Under the pieces are notes generated by a model, which was not told the DNA's origin, did no database searches, and was given only the letters and a program-made list of their open reading frames with translations. The position numbers and the translations under genes are program-made. A stretch of 5,628 nt of DNA from DATAVB01 sp040414495 (lineage in GTDB: Bacteria > Actinomycetota > Actinomycetes > Mycobacteriales > QHCD01), in NCBI GenBank assembly GCA_040414495.1, contig JBEDUI010000104.1, positions 1 through 5,628 on the forward strand, read 5' to 3'. Positions 5,222 through 5,628 of the stretch are shown in pieces; the stretch's first letter is position 1, and each line of letters starts with the position of its first letter.

Positions 5222-5545
5222 ATGTCATCCGAGTTGGGTATGGCACCGGTACTGGCGGCGCGGCTGCGTACGTTGGAGTCGCGGCCGCCTCAAACTCGGT
5301 TCCGAGCCGAGGTGTGGGCCGCGCAGGATGATCGGCTGTTTGTTCGCGGCGGCGACCTGCTTGGGCTCGATGAGTACCTGCGGGTCCGCGCCGGGGTGTT
5401 CGCGCGGCTAAGGGTCGGACCGCGTTCATCGGCGGAGTATTCGTCAGGGCCGCGCGCTGTTCGGCGGGCCGTGGTGCCGTTGGCGGTCGCGCAGTGGCGG
5501 GCCTGGTTCGTTGGTCGGTTCTTGAGCGCGATTGGCGGGTCCTAG
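5222..5545 (+). CDS. Hypothetical Arg-rich protein of 107 residues
   Basis: ATG 5222 is preceded by GGGGGCTGAGGA (5208-5219), which offers a purine-rich ribosome binding site; an in-frame TTG at 5201 and an ATG at 5240 are alternatives. The product is rich in Arg and Ala, without cysteines, a signal peptide or a clear membrane helix. Its first half (L-A-A-R-L-R-T-L-E-S-R, then F-R-A-E-V-W-A-A-Q-D-D-R-L-F-V) looks like a small folded domain with helix then strands. The second half is basic, with several Arg pairs. Third-position GC is high but less extreme than in the redox operon. It is probably a separate transcription unit because a 117-base gap with an AT-rich patch precedes it. I recognise no family, and an ORF this short could arise by chance in such DNA. 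The antisense frame (5088-5429) is less protein-like. Confidence 0.5.
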   Translation: MSSELGMAPVLAARLRTLESRPPQTRFRAEVWAAQDDRLFVRGGDLLGLDEYLRVRAGVFARLRVGPRSSAEYSSGPRAVRRAVVPLAVAQWRAWFVGRFLSAIGGS

Positions 5546-5554
5546 CCGAACCAG
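5503..5554 (+). repeat. 8-bp perfect inverted repeat around the stop of the 107-residue ORF
   Basis: CTGGTTCG (5503-5510) and CGAACCAG (5547-5554) are perfect inverted copies separated by 36 bases and straddle the stop codon. The loop is long and no T-run follows, so a terminator role is only possible. Confidence 0.25.
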
Positions 5555-5628
5555 TTCTCTACTAAGAATGCGCTTCGCCATGACGGCCAACCGAATTGCC
5601 GAAGCCTGCGGAGGAGATCTTCGACAAG
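5546..5628. other. Right-edge stretch with two weak partial reading frames
   Basis: On the plus strand ATG 5568 opens a frame to the window end, reading MRFAMTANRIAEACGGDLRQ. Its T-x-x-x-I-A-x-A-x-G-G-x-L pattern faintly resembles the N-terminus of MurF-type ligases or LpxD-type proteins, but there is no Shine-Dalgarno before it. On the minus strand a 28-codon frame enters from the edge and ends at TAG 5544-5542, converging on the 107-residue ORF with overlapping stops; its codons include TTA and GTA, which is unlike the rest of the window. GGAGGAG at 5609-5615 could be a ribosome binding site for a gene starting just outside. None of these can be decided here. Confidence 0.2.

Noticed and set aside
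5088..5429. Minus-strand frame of 113 codons opposite the ORF at 5222
   Set aside because: It would overlap the ferredoxin 3' end and its product is Pro/Arg/Thr-rich without domain character; the plus-strand ORF is the better candidate.

Overview
The window is high-GC DNA with strong G/C preference at third codon positions, GTG and TTG starts and many overlapping reading frames. This points to an actinobacterium of the filamentous or Micromonospora/Streptosporangia-like kind; I cannot name the genus. No rRNA, tRNA, CRISPR array or recognisable mobile element is visible.

Left part, minus strand (1-2582): a large membrane-anchored extracellular protein reads leftwards. It has an N-terminal membrane anchor, a repetitive beta-rich region, a long Pro/Thr linker and three fibronectin type III domains. 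Its TAA stop overlaps by one base the ATG of a second gene, of which only the first 32 codons are present. That fragment reads as the start of a MoxR-type AAA+ ATPase. The pair looks like the beginning of a MoxR/DUF58-type operon.

Middle (2583-2855): a divergent intergenic region. It carries a minus-strand TTGACA box with a short palindrome just downstream of it, and a strong plus-strand Shine-Dalgarno sequence.

Right-centre, plus strand (2856-5104): a tightly packed redox operon. It consists of a 12-codon leader ORF, a 45-residue single-pass membrane protein, a four-histidine ferric-reductase-like cytochrome b, a NuoF-like flavin/Fe-S protein with an SLBB domain, and a small three-cysteine ferredoxin. 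Each ORF overlaps the next by exactly four bases (ATGA or GTGA), so the set is almost certainly co-translated. By inference, a cytosolic flavo-iron-sulfur protein and a ferredoxin exchange electrons with a diheme membrane protein. The donor, the acceptor and the purpose are not visible.

Right end (5105-5628): a short intergenic stretch, an unrecognised Arg-rich ORF of 107 codons, and 83 bases with only weak signs of a further gene that would run off the edge.
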